Below are positions 33,652 through 42,432 of a stretch of 52,655 bases of DNA, piece after piece (position 1 is the stretch's first letter; every line of letters starts with the position of its first letter). The notes below the pieces were generated by a model that did not search any database, was not told where the DNA came from, and saw only the letters and a list, made by a program, of their open reading frames with translations. Both the position numbers and the translations under genes were made by a program. The DNA lies in contig CAJKBW010000006.1 in NCBI GenBank assembly GCA_905198295.1, positions 1-52,655 of the forward strand. Direction: 5' to 3'. The DNA comes from an uncultured Oscillospiraceae bacterium (GTDB lineage Bacteria; Bacillota; Clostridia; Oscillospirales; Acutalibacteraceae).

Positions 33652-35250
33652 ATGATTACCGTATCCGACGTCAGCCTAAATTTCGGTGGACAAAACCTGT
33701 TTACCCACGTGGACCTGAAGTTCACCGCCGGCAACTGCTACGGTGTGATCGGCGCAAACGGCGCGGGGAAATCCACCTTCCTGCGCATCCTGTCGGGGGA
33801 TCTGGATCCCTCCTCCGGCACGGTGGCGATCGATCCCAAAACCCGCATGTCGGTGCTCAAGCAGGACCACTTTGCCTTCGACGAATATTCGGTGCTCGAC
33901 ACCATTATCCTCGGAAACCCGCGCCTGTATGAGATCATCCAGCAGAAAGAAGCGCTGTACGCCAAGGAGGATTTCTCCGACGAGGACGGCGTGCTTGCCT
34001 CTGAGCTGGAGGGCGAATTCGCCGAGCTCAACGGCTGGGAGATCGAAACCGACGCCGCCCGCCTGCTGCAGGGGCTCGGACTGGATTCCGCGCTGCTTGA
34101 GGCGCCGATGAACACGTTAAGCGACAAGGAAAAGGTCAAGATCCTGCTCGCGCAGGCGCTGTTCGGCCAGCCGGACATCATCCTGCTCGACGAGCCGACC
34201 AACCATCTGGACATCGCTTCCATCCGCTGGCTGGAGGATTTTCTGATGGACTATATGGGCACCGTCATCGTCGTCTCCCACGACCGGCATTTTCTCAACA
34301 ACGTCTGCACCCATATTGTGGACGTGGATTACAACAAAATCAAAATCTATGTCGGCAACTACGACTTCTGGTACGAGTCCAGCCAGCTGATGCAGCGGGT
34401 ACTGCGCGACCAGAACAAGAAAAAAGAGGACAAGATCCGGGAGCTGCAAAGCTTCATCGAGCGTTTTTCGGCCAACAAGTCCAAATCCCGTCAGGCTACC
34501 TCCCGCAAAAAGCTGCTCGAAAAGCTGACGGTGGACGAAATGCCCGCCTCCTCCCGGCGCTATCCCTTTGTCGGCTTCCAGATGGACCGCGAGGCCGGCA
34601 AAGAGATCCTCGCGGTAGAGGGTATCAGCAAGACGGTGGACGGTATCAAGGTGCTCGACCGGGTGTCCTTCCGGGTCAACAAAGGCGACAAGATCGCGTT
34701 CATCGGGGAAAACGAGATTGCCGTGACCACCCTGTTCCGGATTCTCGCCGAGGAAATCGAGCCGGACGAGGGCACCATCAAATGGGGCGGCACCACCAGC
34801 CGGTCGTATTTTCCAAAGGATCATTCCGCCTTTTTCGACGGCTGTGATCTCAACCTGCTGCAGTGGCTGATGCAGTATTCCTCCGACAATACCGAAACCT
34901 ATCTGCGCGGCTTCCTCGGACGCATGCTGTTCTCCGGCGACGACGTGCTCAAGCCGGTGAAGGTGCTCTCCGGCGGCGAAAAGGTGCGCTGCATGCTCTC
35001 CCGCATGATGATGTTCGGTGCGAATGTGCTGCTGCTCGATCAGCCGACCAACCATCTGGATCTGGAGTCCATCACCGCGGTCAACGACGGGCTGGCCGAT
35101 TTCAAGGGCAATGTCCTGTTCTCCTCCTACGACCATCAGTTCATCCAGACGGTCGCCAACCGTATTATCGAGCTGCTGCCGCAGGGCTGCTTCGACAAGG
35201 CCATGACCTACGACGAGTTCCTTGAGTGGAAGGGACAGCCAGCCGATTAA
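33652..35250 (+). CDS. ABC-F family ATP-binding protein (translation/antibiotic-protection type)
   Basis: 532 residues, soluble, two nucleotide-binding domains joined by a charged linker (about 245-300, RDQNKKKEDKIRELQ). The first domain has a good Walker A (GANGAGKST) but a signature LSDKEK in place of LSGGE. The second has a degenerate Walker A (GENEIAVTT, no Lys) but a good LSGGEKVR and LLLDQPTNHLD. I recall this pattern as a trait of one clostridial ABC-F subgroup, so it is probably not damage. Members bind the ribosomal E site; a role in resistance or in translation rescue cannot be told from sequence. GGGAGG precedes the ATG. Confidence 0.87.
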   Translation: MITVSDVSLNFGGQNLFTHVDLKFTAGNCYGVIGANGAGKSTFLRILSGDLDPSSGTVAIDPKTRMSVLKQDHFAFDEYSVLDTIILGNPRLYEIIQQKEALYAKEDFSDEDGVLASELEGEFAELNGWEIETDAARLLQGLGLDSALLEAPMNTLSDKEKVKILLAQALFGQPDIILLDEPTNHLDIASIRWLEDFLMDYMGTVIVVSHDRHFLNNVCTHIVDVDYNKIKIYVGNYDFWYESSQLMQRVLRDQNKKKEDKIRELQSFIERFSANKSKSRQATSRKKLLEKLTVDEMPASSRRYPFVGFQMDREAGKEILAVEGISKTVDGIKVLDRVSFRVNKGDKIAFIGENEIAVTTLFRILAEEIEPDEGTIKWGGTTSRSYFPKDHSAFFDGCDLNLLQWLMQYSSDNTETYLRGFLGRMLFSGDDVLKPVKVLSGGEKVRCMLSRMMMFGANVLLLDQPTNHLDLESITAVNDGLADFKGNVLFSSYDHQFIQTVANRIIELLPQGCFDKAMTYDEFLEWKGQPAD

Positions 35251-35281
35251 CCAAAATAGCTGCATATCTGTCCGGAAACCC

Positions 35282-35326
35282 AAAACCGCCTGCGGGCTGC
35301 AAACAGCGGCCCGCAGGCGGTTTTTT
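35282..35326. terminator. Bidirectional terminator between the ABC-F gene and spoIIID
   Basis: AAAACCGCCTGCGGG / CCCGCAGGCGGTTTT stem with A and T runs on both sides, placed between convergent genes. Confidence 0.92.
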
Positions 35327-35360
35327 CAAAATACGCGGCAAATCCCGCCGCTCCTCTTTT

Positions 35361-35621
35361 CTATTCGTCCTCTTCGTTATGCCGGTATTTTTCCCGTGTG
35401 GCAATCCCTCCGCGGATATGGCGCTGGGCCTTGTTGACCTCCAGCACCTCCCGCACCCGGTCGTACAACTGGGGATTCACCGTTTTCAGCCGGTCCGATA
35501 CGTCTTTATGTACAGTCGATTTGGATATATGAAACTTCCCCGCGGCAGCTCGTACTGTCGCGTTATTTTCGATGATGTACTCGCCCAGTTCGATGGCTCT
35601 CTCCTCAACGGCCCCTTTCAT
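35361..35621 (-). CDS. spoIIID: Sporulation transcription factor SpoIIID
   Basis: 86 residues from MKGAVEERAIELGEYIIEN with GAGGTGATT upstream. Helix-turn-helix in ATVRAAAGKFHISKSTVHKDV, then the conserved basic C-terminal region (NPQLYDRVREVLEVNKAQRHIRGG). Mother-cell regulator made under sigma-E that switches many sporulation genes. The upstream sequence holds GATACACT, like a sigma-E -10, but no matching -35 at the right distance. Confidence 0.94.
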   Translation of the reverse strand: MKGAVEERAIELGEYIIENNATVRAAAGKFHISKSTVHKDVSDRLKTVNPQLYDRVREVLEVNKAQRHIRGGIATREKYRHNEEDE

Positions 35622-35711
35622 GCAATCACCTCTTGAAGTTCTTAGTGTATCCATATGCTTTAAGTGCGGGGCTTATGCAAAAAGCGATGAACAGCCGCCT
35701 ATTTTTCTTCG

Positions 35712-35746
35712 GCAGGGTCGTCCGCAGACGGCCCTGCTTTTCTTTT
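35712..35746 (+). terminator. Plus-strand terminator with no assigned gene
   Basis: GCAGGGTCGTC / GACGGCCCTGC stem (11 bp, one G-T pair), CGCA loop, then TTTTCTTTT. No plus-strand gene precedes it in 35327-35711; the only gene there is spoIIID on the other strand. Confidence 0.65.
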
Positions 35747-35771
35747 GGATAAGCCAGCGAAAGAAAAAGGT

Positions 35772-35800
35772 TGCATTTGTTTATATTTCGTGATATCATG
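35772..35800 (+). promoter_or_regulatory. Sigma-A promoter of the 2-AEP operon
   Basis: TTGCAT (35772-35777), 17 nt, TATCAT (35795-35800), 69 nt before the phnW start. Confidence 0.78.
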
Positions 35801-35869
35801 ATGTACATTGAACAAAGCAAAGCGAATTTTGCTCTTTTTATCCCTATATTTAAAATCAAGGAGGATAAT

Positions 35870-37000
35870 ATGAACACAAAGCGAAACGTCCTGCTTAACC
35901 CCGGCCCCTCCACCACCACCGACACCGTAAAACTCGCGCAGGTGGTGCCGGATATCTGCCCGCGCGAAAAGGAGTTTGCCGCGCTGATGCGGGGGCTGCG
36001 GGAAGACCTGCTCAAAATCGTGCACGCCGATTCGCAGAAATACACGTCGGTGCTCTTCTGCGGGTCAGGCACTCTCAACATCGACGTGGTGCTCAATTCC
36101 CTGCTGCCGGAAAACAAAAAAATTCTGGTGATCAACAACGGGGCATACAGCACCCGCGCGGCGGAAATCTGCGCCTATTACGGCCTGCCGCACATTGACC
36201 TGCAGCTGCCGGCGGACCGGCCGGCGGACCTCGGCGCGGTGGAGGCCGTGCTGCGGGAAAATCCGGACATTGCGCTGGTGCACACCACCCACAACGAGAC
36301 GGGCACCGGTCTACTCAATCCCATCCGTGAAATCGGCGCGCTCGCCCACCGGTACGGCGCGGTGTTTACGGTAGACACCACCTCCACGCTGGCAATGCGC
36401 CCGATCCATATCGAGGAGGACAACATCGATTTCTGCATGGCCTCCGCGCAGAAGGGGCTGATGGCGATGACCGGGCTTTCCTTCATCATCGGCAACCGGG
36501 AAATCCTCGAACGGTCGAAGGATTATCCCAAGCGCTCCTACTACTGCAACCTCTATTTGCAGTATCACGTGTTTGAAACCACCGGCGAGATGCATTTCAC
36601 GCCGCCGGTGCAGACCATATACGCCGCCATTCAGGCGCTGCGGGAGTACTTTGCCGAGGGCGAGGAAGCCAAATGGGCGCGGCATACACGGGTGTTCCGG
36701 GCAATCGAGGCCGGGCTGGACGCGATGGGCTTCCGGCAGGTAATCCGCCCTGAATGGCGGGCCGGGCTGGTCGCCGCAGCGGTCTATCCGGACGATCCCC
36801 GTTGGGACTTCGAGGCGGTGCACGATTACTGCTACGCCCGCGGCTTCACGATCTATCCGGGAAAAATCGCCTCCGCCAACACCTTCCGCCTGTGCGCTCT
36901 CGGCGCCATCGATGAGCCGGATATCAACGCATTCTTCCGGGTCTTCCGCGAAGCGCTGGACACCCTCGGCGTCGCCGTACCGGTAAACTACAACGATTGA
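35870..37000 (+). CDS. phnW: 2-aminoethylphosphonate aminotransferase (biosynthetic direction)
   Basis: 376 residues from MNTKRNVLLNPGP with AAGGAGG upstream. Class V PLP aminotransferase; the PLP-binding Lys is K195 in SAQKGL, with HNETGTGLLNP also typical. PhnW interconverts 2-AEP plus pyruvate and phosphonoacetaldehyde plus alanine. Next to PEP mutase and phosphonopyruvate decarboxylase it should run toward 2-AEP. No phnX (phosphonatase) is present, which argues against a degradation role. Confidence 0.92.
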   Translation: MNTKRNVLLNPGPSTTTDTVKLAQVVPDICPREKEFAALMRGLREDLLKIVHADSQKYTSVLFCGSGTLNIDVVLNSLLPENKKILVINNGAYSTRAAEICAYYGLPHIDLQLPADRPADLGAVEAVLRENPDIALVHTTHNETGTGLLNPIREIGALAHRYGAVFTVDTTSTLAMRPIHIEEDNIDFCMASAQKGLMAMTGLSFIIGNREILERSKDYPKRSYYCNLYLQYHVFETTGEMHFTPPVQTIYAAIQALREYFAEGEEAKWARHTRVFRAIEAGLDAMGFRQVIRPEWRAGLVAAAVYPDDPRWDFEAVHDYCYARGFTIYPGKIASANTFRLCALGAIDEPDINAFFRVFREALDTLGVAVPVNYND

Positions 37001-37018
37001 GAAAGGGAGCTGTACCTG

Positions 37019-38317
37019 ATGAAAAAAACCGTTTACGCCTGTTTCTGTACCGATGTCATCCACGAGGGACACCGGAACATCCTGCGCAAGGCCCGCGAAT
37101 ACGGCGAGGTAATCGTCGGCCTGCTCACCGACCGTGCCATGATCCGCTACGATCGCTTCCCAACCATCTCGTTTGAGGAGCGGCGCAGACTGTTCGAGGA
37201 ACTGGACGGGATCAGCCGGATTGTCGTGCAGGACGACGTGCTGTACGATACCGTTATCGCCGAGCTGCGGCCGGATTACGTCATTCATGGAGACAACTGG
37301 AAAACCGGCCCGCAGGCCGCCATTCGCGAAAGCGCGCTGCGGGCACTGGAAACATACGGCGGGCAGCTTATCGAGGTGCCCTATACCTATAGCGAAGAGG
37401 TGCGGCTGATCGACAAACGGCTGCGGGATAAGCTGGCAATGCCGGAATTTCGTGTCAAGCGGCTCAAGCAGCTTATCGGCATACGGCCGATCGTTAAGGT
37501 GATCGAAGCACACGATGGACTCACCGGCCTGATTGCCGAAAAAACCGTGGTGGAAAACGACGGCGAATTCGACCAGTTCGACGCCATGTGGGTCAGCTCG
37601 CTGTGCGATTCCACCGCCAAGGGCAAACCGGATATCGAGCTTGTCGATATGACCTCCCGCTGCCGCACCATCGACGATATTCTCGAGGTCACCACCAAGC
37701 CGATCATCTTTGACGGCGATACCGGCGGACAGACCGAACATTTCGTTTATCTGGTGCGCACCCTCGAGCGCATGGGCGTCTCCGCCATCATCATCGAGGA
37801 CAAAATCGGCCTGAAAAAGAATTCGCTGTTCGGTGCGCAGGTGAAGCAGACGCAGGATTCCATCGAACATTTCAGCGAAAAAATTGCCGCCGGGAAAAAG
37901 GTGCAGCTGACCGATGATTTCATGATCATCGCCCGCATCGAGAGCCTGATTCTCGAGCAGGGAATGGCCGACGCGCTGGAACGAGCGCACGCATTCCGCG
38001 CCGCCGGCGCGGACGGCATCATGATCCACAGCTGCCGCAAGACGCCCGACGAAATCCTGGAATTCTGCGACCGGTTCCGCGCCGATGATCCGGATACCCC
38101 GATCGTTGTGGTGCCCTCCTCCTACAATACGGTCACCGAAGACGAATTGCAGCGGCACGGCGCAAACATCGTCATCTATGCCAACCAGCTCACCCGCAGC
38201 GCCTTCCCCGCAATGGAGCAGACCGCCAAAGACATCCTGAAACACCACCGTGCCAAGGAAGTGGACGACCGGCTGATGCCGATCAAACAGATTCTCACGC
38301 TCATCGACGAGCTGTAA
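37019..38317 (+). CDS. aepX: PEP phosphomutase fused to an N-terminal cytidylyltransferase domain
   Basis: 432 residues. Residues 1-135 are a nucleotidyltransferase of the HxGH type (TDVIHEGHRNIL, about 12-22; SFEER; YVIHGDNW). Residues about 145-432 are PEP mutase with DGDTGG (232-237) and the active-site EDKIGLKKNS (260-269). The mutase makes phosphonopyruvate from PEP, forming the C-P bond. A similar fusion is known in Fom1 of fosfomycin biosynthesis and in some AepX proteins for phosphonate-decorated glycans, where the extra domain makes a CMP-phosphonate. Starts 18 nt after phnW. Confidence 0.92.
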   Translation: MKKTVYACFCTDVIHEGHRNILRKAREYGEVIVGLLTDRAMIRYDRFPTISFEERRRLFEELDGISRIVVQDDVLYDTVIAELRPDYVIHGDNWKTGPQAAIRESALRALETYGGQLIEVPYTYSEEVRLIDKRLRDKLAMPEFRVKRLKQLIGIRPIVKVIEAHDGLTGLIAEKTVVENDGEFDQFDAMWVSSLCDSTAKGKPDIELVDMTSRCRTIDDILEVTTKPIIFDGDTGGQTEHFVYLVRTLERMGVSAIIIEDKIGLKKNSLFGAQVKQTQDSIEHFSEKIAAGKKVQLTDDFMIIARIESLILEQGMADALERAHAFRAAGADGIMIHSCRKTPDEILEFCDRFRADDPDTPIVVVPSSYNTVTEDELQRHGANIVIYANQLTRSAFPAMEQTAKDILKHHRAKEVDDRLMPIKQILTLIDEL

Positions 38318-38342
38318 TCCGGTTACAGAAAGGAACATTGCC

Positions 38343-39467
38343 ATGCAGGTTCAGACCTTTTGCGGCATCCTGGGAGCGGATTTTTATACCGGCGTGCCGG
38401 ATTCCCAGCTCAAGCCGCTGTGCAATTATCTGATGAACACCTACGGTACCGATCCCCGGCACCATGTGATCGCCGCCAACGAGGGAAACAGCACCGCGCT
38501 CGCCGCGGGCTACCATCTCGCCACCGGGCGGATCCCGGTGGTGTATATGCAGAATTCCGGCGAGGGAAATATCATCAACCCCGTCGCCTCCCTTCTGCAT
38601 GAAAAGGTTTACGCCATCCCGATGCTGTTTGTCATCGGCTGGCGGGGCGAGCCGGGCATCCATGACGAGCCGCAGCACATTTTTCAGGGCGAAGTCACGC
38701 TGAAGCTGCTTGAGGACATGGGAATCCCCGCTTTTGTCCTCAGCGCCGGCACCACCGAAGAGGAGCTGCGCGCCGCTATGGACGGTTTTCGTCCCCATCT
38801 CGCCGCGGGTGGAAACGCCGCCTTCGTGGTGCGCAAGGGCGCGCTGCGCTATGACGAGCCGGTCACCTACCAAAACCGCTTTTCTATGCGGCGCGAGGAC
38901 ATCATCCGGCAGATCGCTGCGGTATCCGGCAAGGACCCCATCGTCTCCACCACCGGAAAAGCCAGCCGGGAGCTGTTTGAAATTCGCGAGGCCGCCGGTC
39001 AGGGACACCAGTACGATTTTCTCACGGTCGGTTCGATGGGACACAGTTCCTCCATCGCCCTCGGCATCGCCCTGCAAAAGCCGCAGACCAAGGTATGGTG
39101 CATCGACGGTGACGGCGCTCTGCTGATGCATATGGGGGCTATGGCGGTGCTCGGCAGCTGCCGGCCCGACAACCTCGTGCACATCGTTATCAACAACGCC
39201 GCGCACGAAACGGTCGGCGGTATGCCGACCGCCGCCGGTGGTATCGACCTTCCGCAAGCAGCGTTAGCCTGCGGTTATGCTTATGCTGTCTGTGTGGAAA
39301 CCCCGGATGCGCTTGAGCGCGAGCTTAAAGCCGCGAAAACGCGCACAGGGCTGTGCCTGATCGAAGTCAGGTGCGCGATCGGCGCCCGGGAAAACCTCGG
39401 CCGGCCGACCACCACCGCGCGGGAAAACAAGGAACACTTTATGGCCCACTTGCGGGCATTGCCCTGA
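38343..39467 (+). CDS. aepY: Phosphonopyruvate decarboxylase
   Basis: 374 residues, ThDP-dependent. The catalytic Glu is in the NEGNS motif (about 46-50); the ThDP motif starts IDGDGALLMHMGAM, and NNAAHETVGGMPT follows (other members often have NNGAHDSVGGQPT). Converts phosphonopyruvate to phosphonoacetaldehyde, the irreversible step that pulls the mutase reaction forward. Starts 25 nt after aepX; ends at a strong hairpin. Confidence 0.93.
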   Translation: MQVQTFCGILGADFYTGVPDSQLKPLCNYLMNTYGTDPRHHVIAANEGNSTALAAGYHLATGRIPVVYMQNSGEGNIINPVASLLHEKVYAIPMLFVIGWRGEPGIHDEPQHIFQGEVTLKLLEDMGIPAFVLSAGTTEEELRAAMDGFRPHLAAGGNAAFVVRKGALRYDEPVTYQNRFSMRREDIIRQIAAVSGKDPIVSTTGKASRELFEIREAAGQGHQYDFLTVGSMGHSSSIALGIALQKPQTKVWCIDGDGALLMHMGAMAVLGSCRPDNLVHIVINNAAHETVGGMPTAAGGIDLPQAALACGYAYAVCVETPDALERELKAAKTRTGLCLIEVRCAIGARENLGRPTTTARENKEHFMAHLRALP

Positions 39468-39519
39468 AAAAAGCACAAAACAGGGGTGCGGAAAACCAGA
39501 ACGGTTTTCCGCACCCCTG
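39467..39519. terminator. Bidirectional terminator between the 2-AEP operon and the 61-aa gene
   Basis: Perfect 17-bp stem CAGGGGTGCGGAAAACC / GGTTTTCCGCACCCCTG, 5-nt loop. The A-rich left flank gives a T tract on the minus strand. Confidence 0.9.
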
Positions 39520-39528
39520 TTGCTGCCT

Positions 39529-39714
39529 TTATCCGATCGTGCCGGCGGTCAGGCTGCTGACCAGCGCTTTCATTTCGGCCTTGGAAGCCACGCTGTGCGT
39601 TTTCTGCACAAACGCCTGCTTTTCCGGCTCCGAAAGCGATTCAAACCGCTTCATCGCGGCCTCATTCTGCGCAAGTGCCATCCCCAGCCCAAGCGGCAAT
39701 TCGATTTCTGTCAT
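39529..39714 (-). CDS. Small conserved-looking helical protein (61 aa)
   Basis: 61 residues with AAGGAG 9 nt before the ATG. Mostly helical: LPLGLGMALAQNEAAMKRFESLSEPEKQAFV, then HSVASKAEMKALVSSL. The segment resembles the C-terminal helices of YdeI/OmpD-associated proteins (bacteriocin-protection type), where the same SEPEKQ-like pattern occurs, but it stands alone here. Function unknown. Bounded by a terminator downstream. Confidence 0.65.
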   Translation of the reverse strand: MTEIELPLGLGMALAQNEAAMKRFESLSEPEKQAFVQKTHSVASKAEMKALVSSLTAGTIG

Positions 39715-39798
39715 ACGTCCCTGCTCCTTTCTGCCCGAATACTACCAGTGTGCGCAGAAAAAGGACAGAAATACGCAGGAAATCCGCCAGCCACGCGG

Positions 39799-40551
39799 TC
39801 AATAGCCGCAGGCGTACAGCAGCATTTCGCTTTTTTCGTCGGCAGCGGGCGTCTTATCAAAGGCGGAATAAACAGCTATCCGGGTGAAACCAGCCTCCCG
39901 GAGCATCAGATCCATCTCCCCGAACGCATAGAGGTGGGTCTGGAAATCCATCCGTTCCTGCCGCAGCAGCCGGTTCCCGTCGTACAATTCATAGACTCCC
40001 GGCGAAAACTGGGTCCGGCTGTTTTCCTCGTAGTGGTTCCGGTTCTTCAGCAGCAGGTCATAGCCCTGCGCGGTCTTCACCGAAATTGCCAGTCGTTCGG
40101 CGTCGTCCTCCGGACAGCGGGCGGTTACCGTATCCACCGCGAAGACAAAATCTCCGCCCGGTCTGAGCAGCGTTTTCATTTTCCGCAGGATCCTTCCGCA
40201 AAGCGAAAGATCGGTAAACAGGGACATCGATCCGGAGGAAATGAAGATATAGTCAAAGGACTCTCCCGGCGCGTAATCCAGGATATCCGCCTGCACCACC
40301 CGCGCATGGGGCGCCTTCTGCCGGAGTTTTTCCAGCATCTCCTCCGAACGGTCGGTACCGACGATATCCAATCCCCGCTCCCAAAAGGGGACGAGAAATC
40401 GTCCGCTGCCGCACATCGGCTCACAGATCTTCTTTCCCGGCTTCGCGTAGGAGAGATAAAAATCCAGCTCATCCTGCGGAGCCGTCGGATGCAAAATCTC
40501 GTACATTTCCGTGCATAAACTGCCGTATGCATTCAGCCGACTGTTTTCCAT
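39799..40551 (-). CDS. Class I SAM-dependent methyltransferase
   Basis: 250 residues from MENSRLNAYGS with AGGAGG 8 nt upstream. SAM motif I CEPMCGSGRFLVP (about 43-55), acidic motif II DIVGTDRS, then QADILDY and FDYIFISSG. The substrate cannot be told. It lies 57 nt after the ABC exporter pair on the same strand and may be read with it; a small imperfect CCGG hairpin is between. Confidence 0.8.
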   Translation of the reverse strand: MENSRLNAYGSLCTEMYEILHPTAPQDELDFYLSYAKPGKKICEPMCGSGRFLVPFWERGLDIVGTDRSEEMLEKLRQKAPHARVVQADILDYAPGESFDYIFISSGSMSLFTDLSLCGRILRKMKTLLRPGGDFVFAVDTVTARCPEDDAERLAISVKTAQGYDLLLKNRNHYEENSRTQFSPGVYELYDGNRLLRQERMDFQTHLYAFGEMDLMLREAGFTRIAVYSAFDKTPAADEKSEMLLYACGY

Positions 40552-40608
40552 CGCTGCTGCCTCCTTTTCCTGCATGTATCCGGTGCTTTCGGCGCCGGTT
40601 TTCTTTTT

Positions 40609-42432
40609 TCAGCTCAGCTCCAGCATCCCGTGATAGAGTCGGTAATACATCCCCTGCTGCGTGAGCAGGTCGTCGTGCGTTCCCCGCTCCACGATCTGTC
40701 CGTGCTCAAGCACCATAATCGCGTCCGCATTGCGCACCGTACTTAGGCGGTGGGCGATGACAAACACCGTGCGCCCCTCCATCAGCCGGTCCATGCCCTT
40801 TTCAATGAGCGCCTCGGTCCGGGTATCGATCGAGGAGGTCGCCTCGTCCAGGATGAGCACCGGCGGATCGGCAATCGCGGCCCGCGCGATGGCCAGCAGC
40901 TGCCGCTGCCCTTGGGAAAGACTCGCCCCGTCGGCGGTGATCCGGGTCTCGTAGCCCTGCGGCAGCCGCCGGATAAAGGAATCCGCATTCGCGATGCGGG
41001 CGGCCTCCCGCACCTCCTCGTCGGTCGCGTCCAGCCTGCCAAAACGGATATTCTCCGCGATCGTTCCGGTAAACAGATGGGTATCCTGCAGCACGATCCC
41101 CAGCGAGCGGCGCAGTGCGTCCTTACGGATCTCCCGCACGTCAAAGCCGTCGTATACCACGCGGCCGCCCTGCACGTCGTAAAAACGGTTGATCAGGTTG
41201 GTGATGGTGGTTTTCCCCGCGCCGGTCGAGCCGACAAAAGCGATCTTTTGGCCGGGTTTGGCGTACAGGCTGATGTTCTTCAGGATGGAATGTCCCTCGT
41301 CATAGCCGAAGTCCACCTCCTCAAACCGCACGTCCCCCCGCAGCGGAACGCGGGTGCCGTCCGGCTTCTGCCATGCCCAGCCGACGGCTTTCCCGCCGGT
41401 GGCCGGCACCGCAGTCAAGCCGATTTTTCCCTCGTCCGTCTCCGGGGGCTGCGCCATCACGTCAAACACCCGTTCCGCGCCCGCGAGCGCCGCCAGCAGG
41501 AAATTGCTCTGCTGGGTGAACTGATTGATCGGCGCGGCGGCCTGCCGCACGAATACCAGATAGCTCGCCAGGCTGCCGACATCGGTCATCCCGTTCATCG
41601 CCATAATCCCGCCGAGAACGGCCACAATCGCATAGTTGACATAGGAAATGCTGACGATCGCCGGTACCATCGTCGCAGAAAACGCCTGTGCACCGGTCCC
41701 GGCCCGGCGCAGCGCCTCGTTTTTGGCGCGGAAGGCCTCGATATTCGCCTGCTCGTGGTTAAAGACCTTTACCACCTTCTGGCCGTTCACCATCTCTTCG
41801 ATATAGCCGTCCAAATCTCCTAAACAGGCCTGCTGTCTGGTGTAATAGGCTTTGCTGCGCCGGCCGCTGAAGCGGACATACAGAAACATCGCCGCATAGC
41901 ACACCATCACGATCAGCGACAGCCGCCAGTTTAGAATAAACAGGATGATCAGGGTCCCAACCATCTGAATAAAGCTCTGGATCACCATTGCAAAGCTGTT
42001 GTTCAGCGCGTCCGCGATGGTATCCACGTCGTTGGTGAAATAGCTCATCACATCGCCGTGGCGCCGGCTGTCGAAAAAACGCAGCGGCAGGGTCTGCATA
42101 TGCGAAAACAGGTCCCGGCGGATGTCAAACAGCACCTTCTGTGCCGCCCGCACCATGATCTGTGTATAGCCGTAGGCCGCGGCGACGCCGAGCAGATAAA
42201 TCACCGCTGTCACCGCCACGCCCCACACCAGCCGATCGATCCCGCCGGAGGCCAGACCATTGACGACCGGGCGGATCATGTAGTTGCCCAGCAGGTTCGC
42301 CAGCGCGCTGACGGTGACCAGTACCGCGACCGCCAACAGCAGCAGCCGGTGCCGCCCCATATAGGCCAGCAGCGTGCGCAGGGTACCGGAAAGGTTTTCA
42401 GGCTTTTTGCCGCTGAGCTGACGTACCGGCAT
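40609..42432 (-). CDS. ABC exporter half-transporter B (consensus Walker B Glu)
   Basis: 607 residues. About six membrane helices (30-320), then an ATPase domain with Walker A GSTGAGKTT, LILDEATSSIDT with the catalytic Glu, and a signature changed to LSQGQ. A Gly/Trp-rich insertion (GGKAVGWAWQKPDG) lies before the ATPase domain. Its first 35 nt overlap the end of the partner gene, so the two are coupled. Pairs with the next entry as a heterodimeric exporter for drugs or lipids; the substrate is unknown. Confidence 0.9.
   Translation of the reverse strand: MPVRQLSGKKPENLSGTLRTLLAYMGRHRLLLLAVAVLVTVSALANLLGNYMIRPVVNGLASGGIDRLVWGVAVTAVIYLLGVAAAYGYTQIMVRAAQKVLFDIRRDLFSHMQTLPLRFFDSRRHGDVMSYFTNDVDTIADALNNSFAMVIQSFIQMVGTLIILFILNWRLSLIVMVCYAAMFLYVRFSGRRSKAYYTRQQACLGDLDGYIEEMVNGQKVVKVFNHEQANIEAFRAKNEALRRAGTGAQAFSATMVPAIVSISYVNYAIVAVLGGIMAMNGMTDVGSLASYLVFVRQAAAPINQFTQQSNFLLAALAGAERVFDVMAQPPETDEGKIGLTAVPATGGKAVGWAWQKPDGTRVPLRGDVRFEEVDFGYDEGHSILKNISLYAKPGQKIAFVGSTGAGKTTITNLINRFYDVQGGRVVYDGFDVREIRKDALRRSLGIVLQDTHLFTGTIAENIRFGRLDATDEEVREAARIANADSFIRRLPQGYETRITADGASLSQGQRQLLAIARAAIADPPVLILDEATSSIDTRTEALIEKGMDRLMEGRTVFVIAHRLSTVRNADAIMVLEHGQIVERGTHDDLLTQQGMYYRLYHGMLELS

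Noticed and set aside
34681..34780. Second ABC-F Walker A (GENEIAVTT) as a damaging mutation
   Set aside because: The rest of the domain is intact and I recall this sequence as typical of a clostridial ABC-F subgroup, so it is probably functional divergence.
36311..38344. Minus-strand open frame of 677 codons opposite phnW/aepX
   Set aside because: Antisense shadow; the plus-strand frames carry full active-site motifs.
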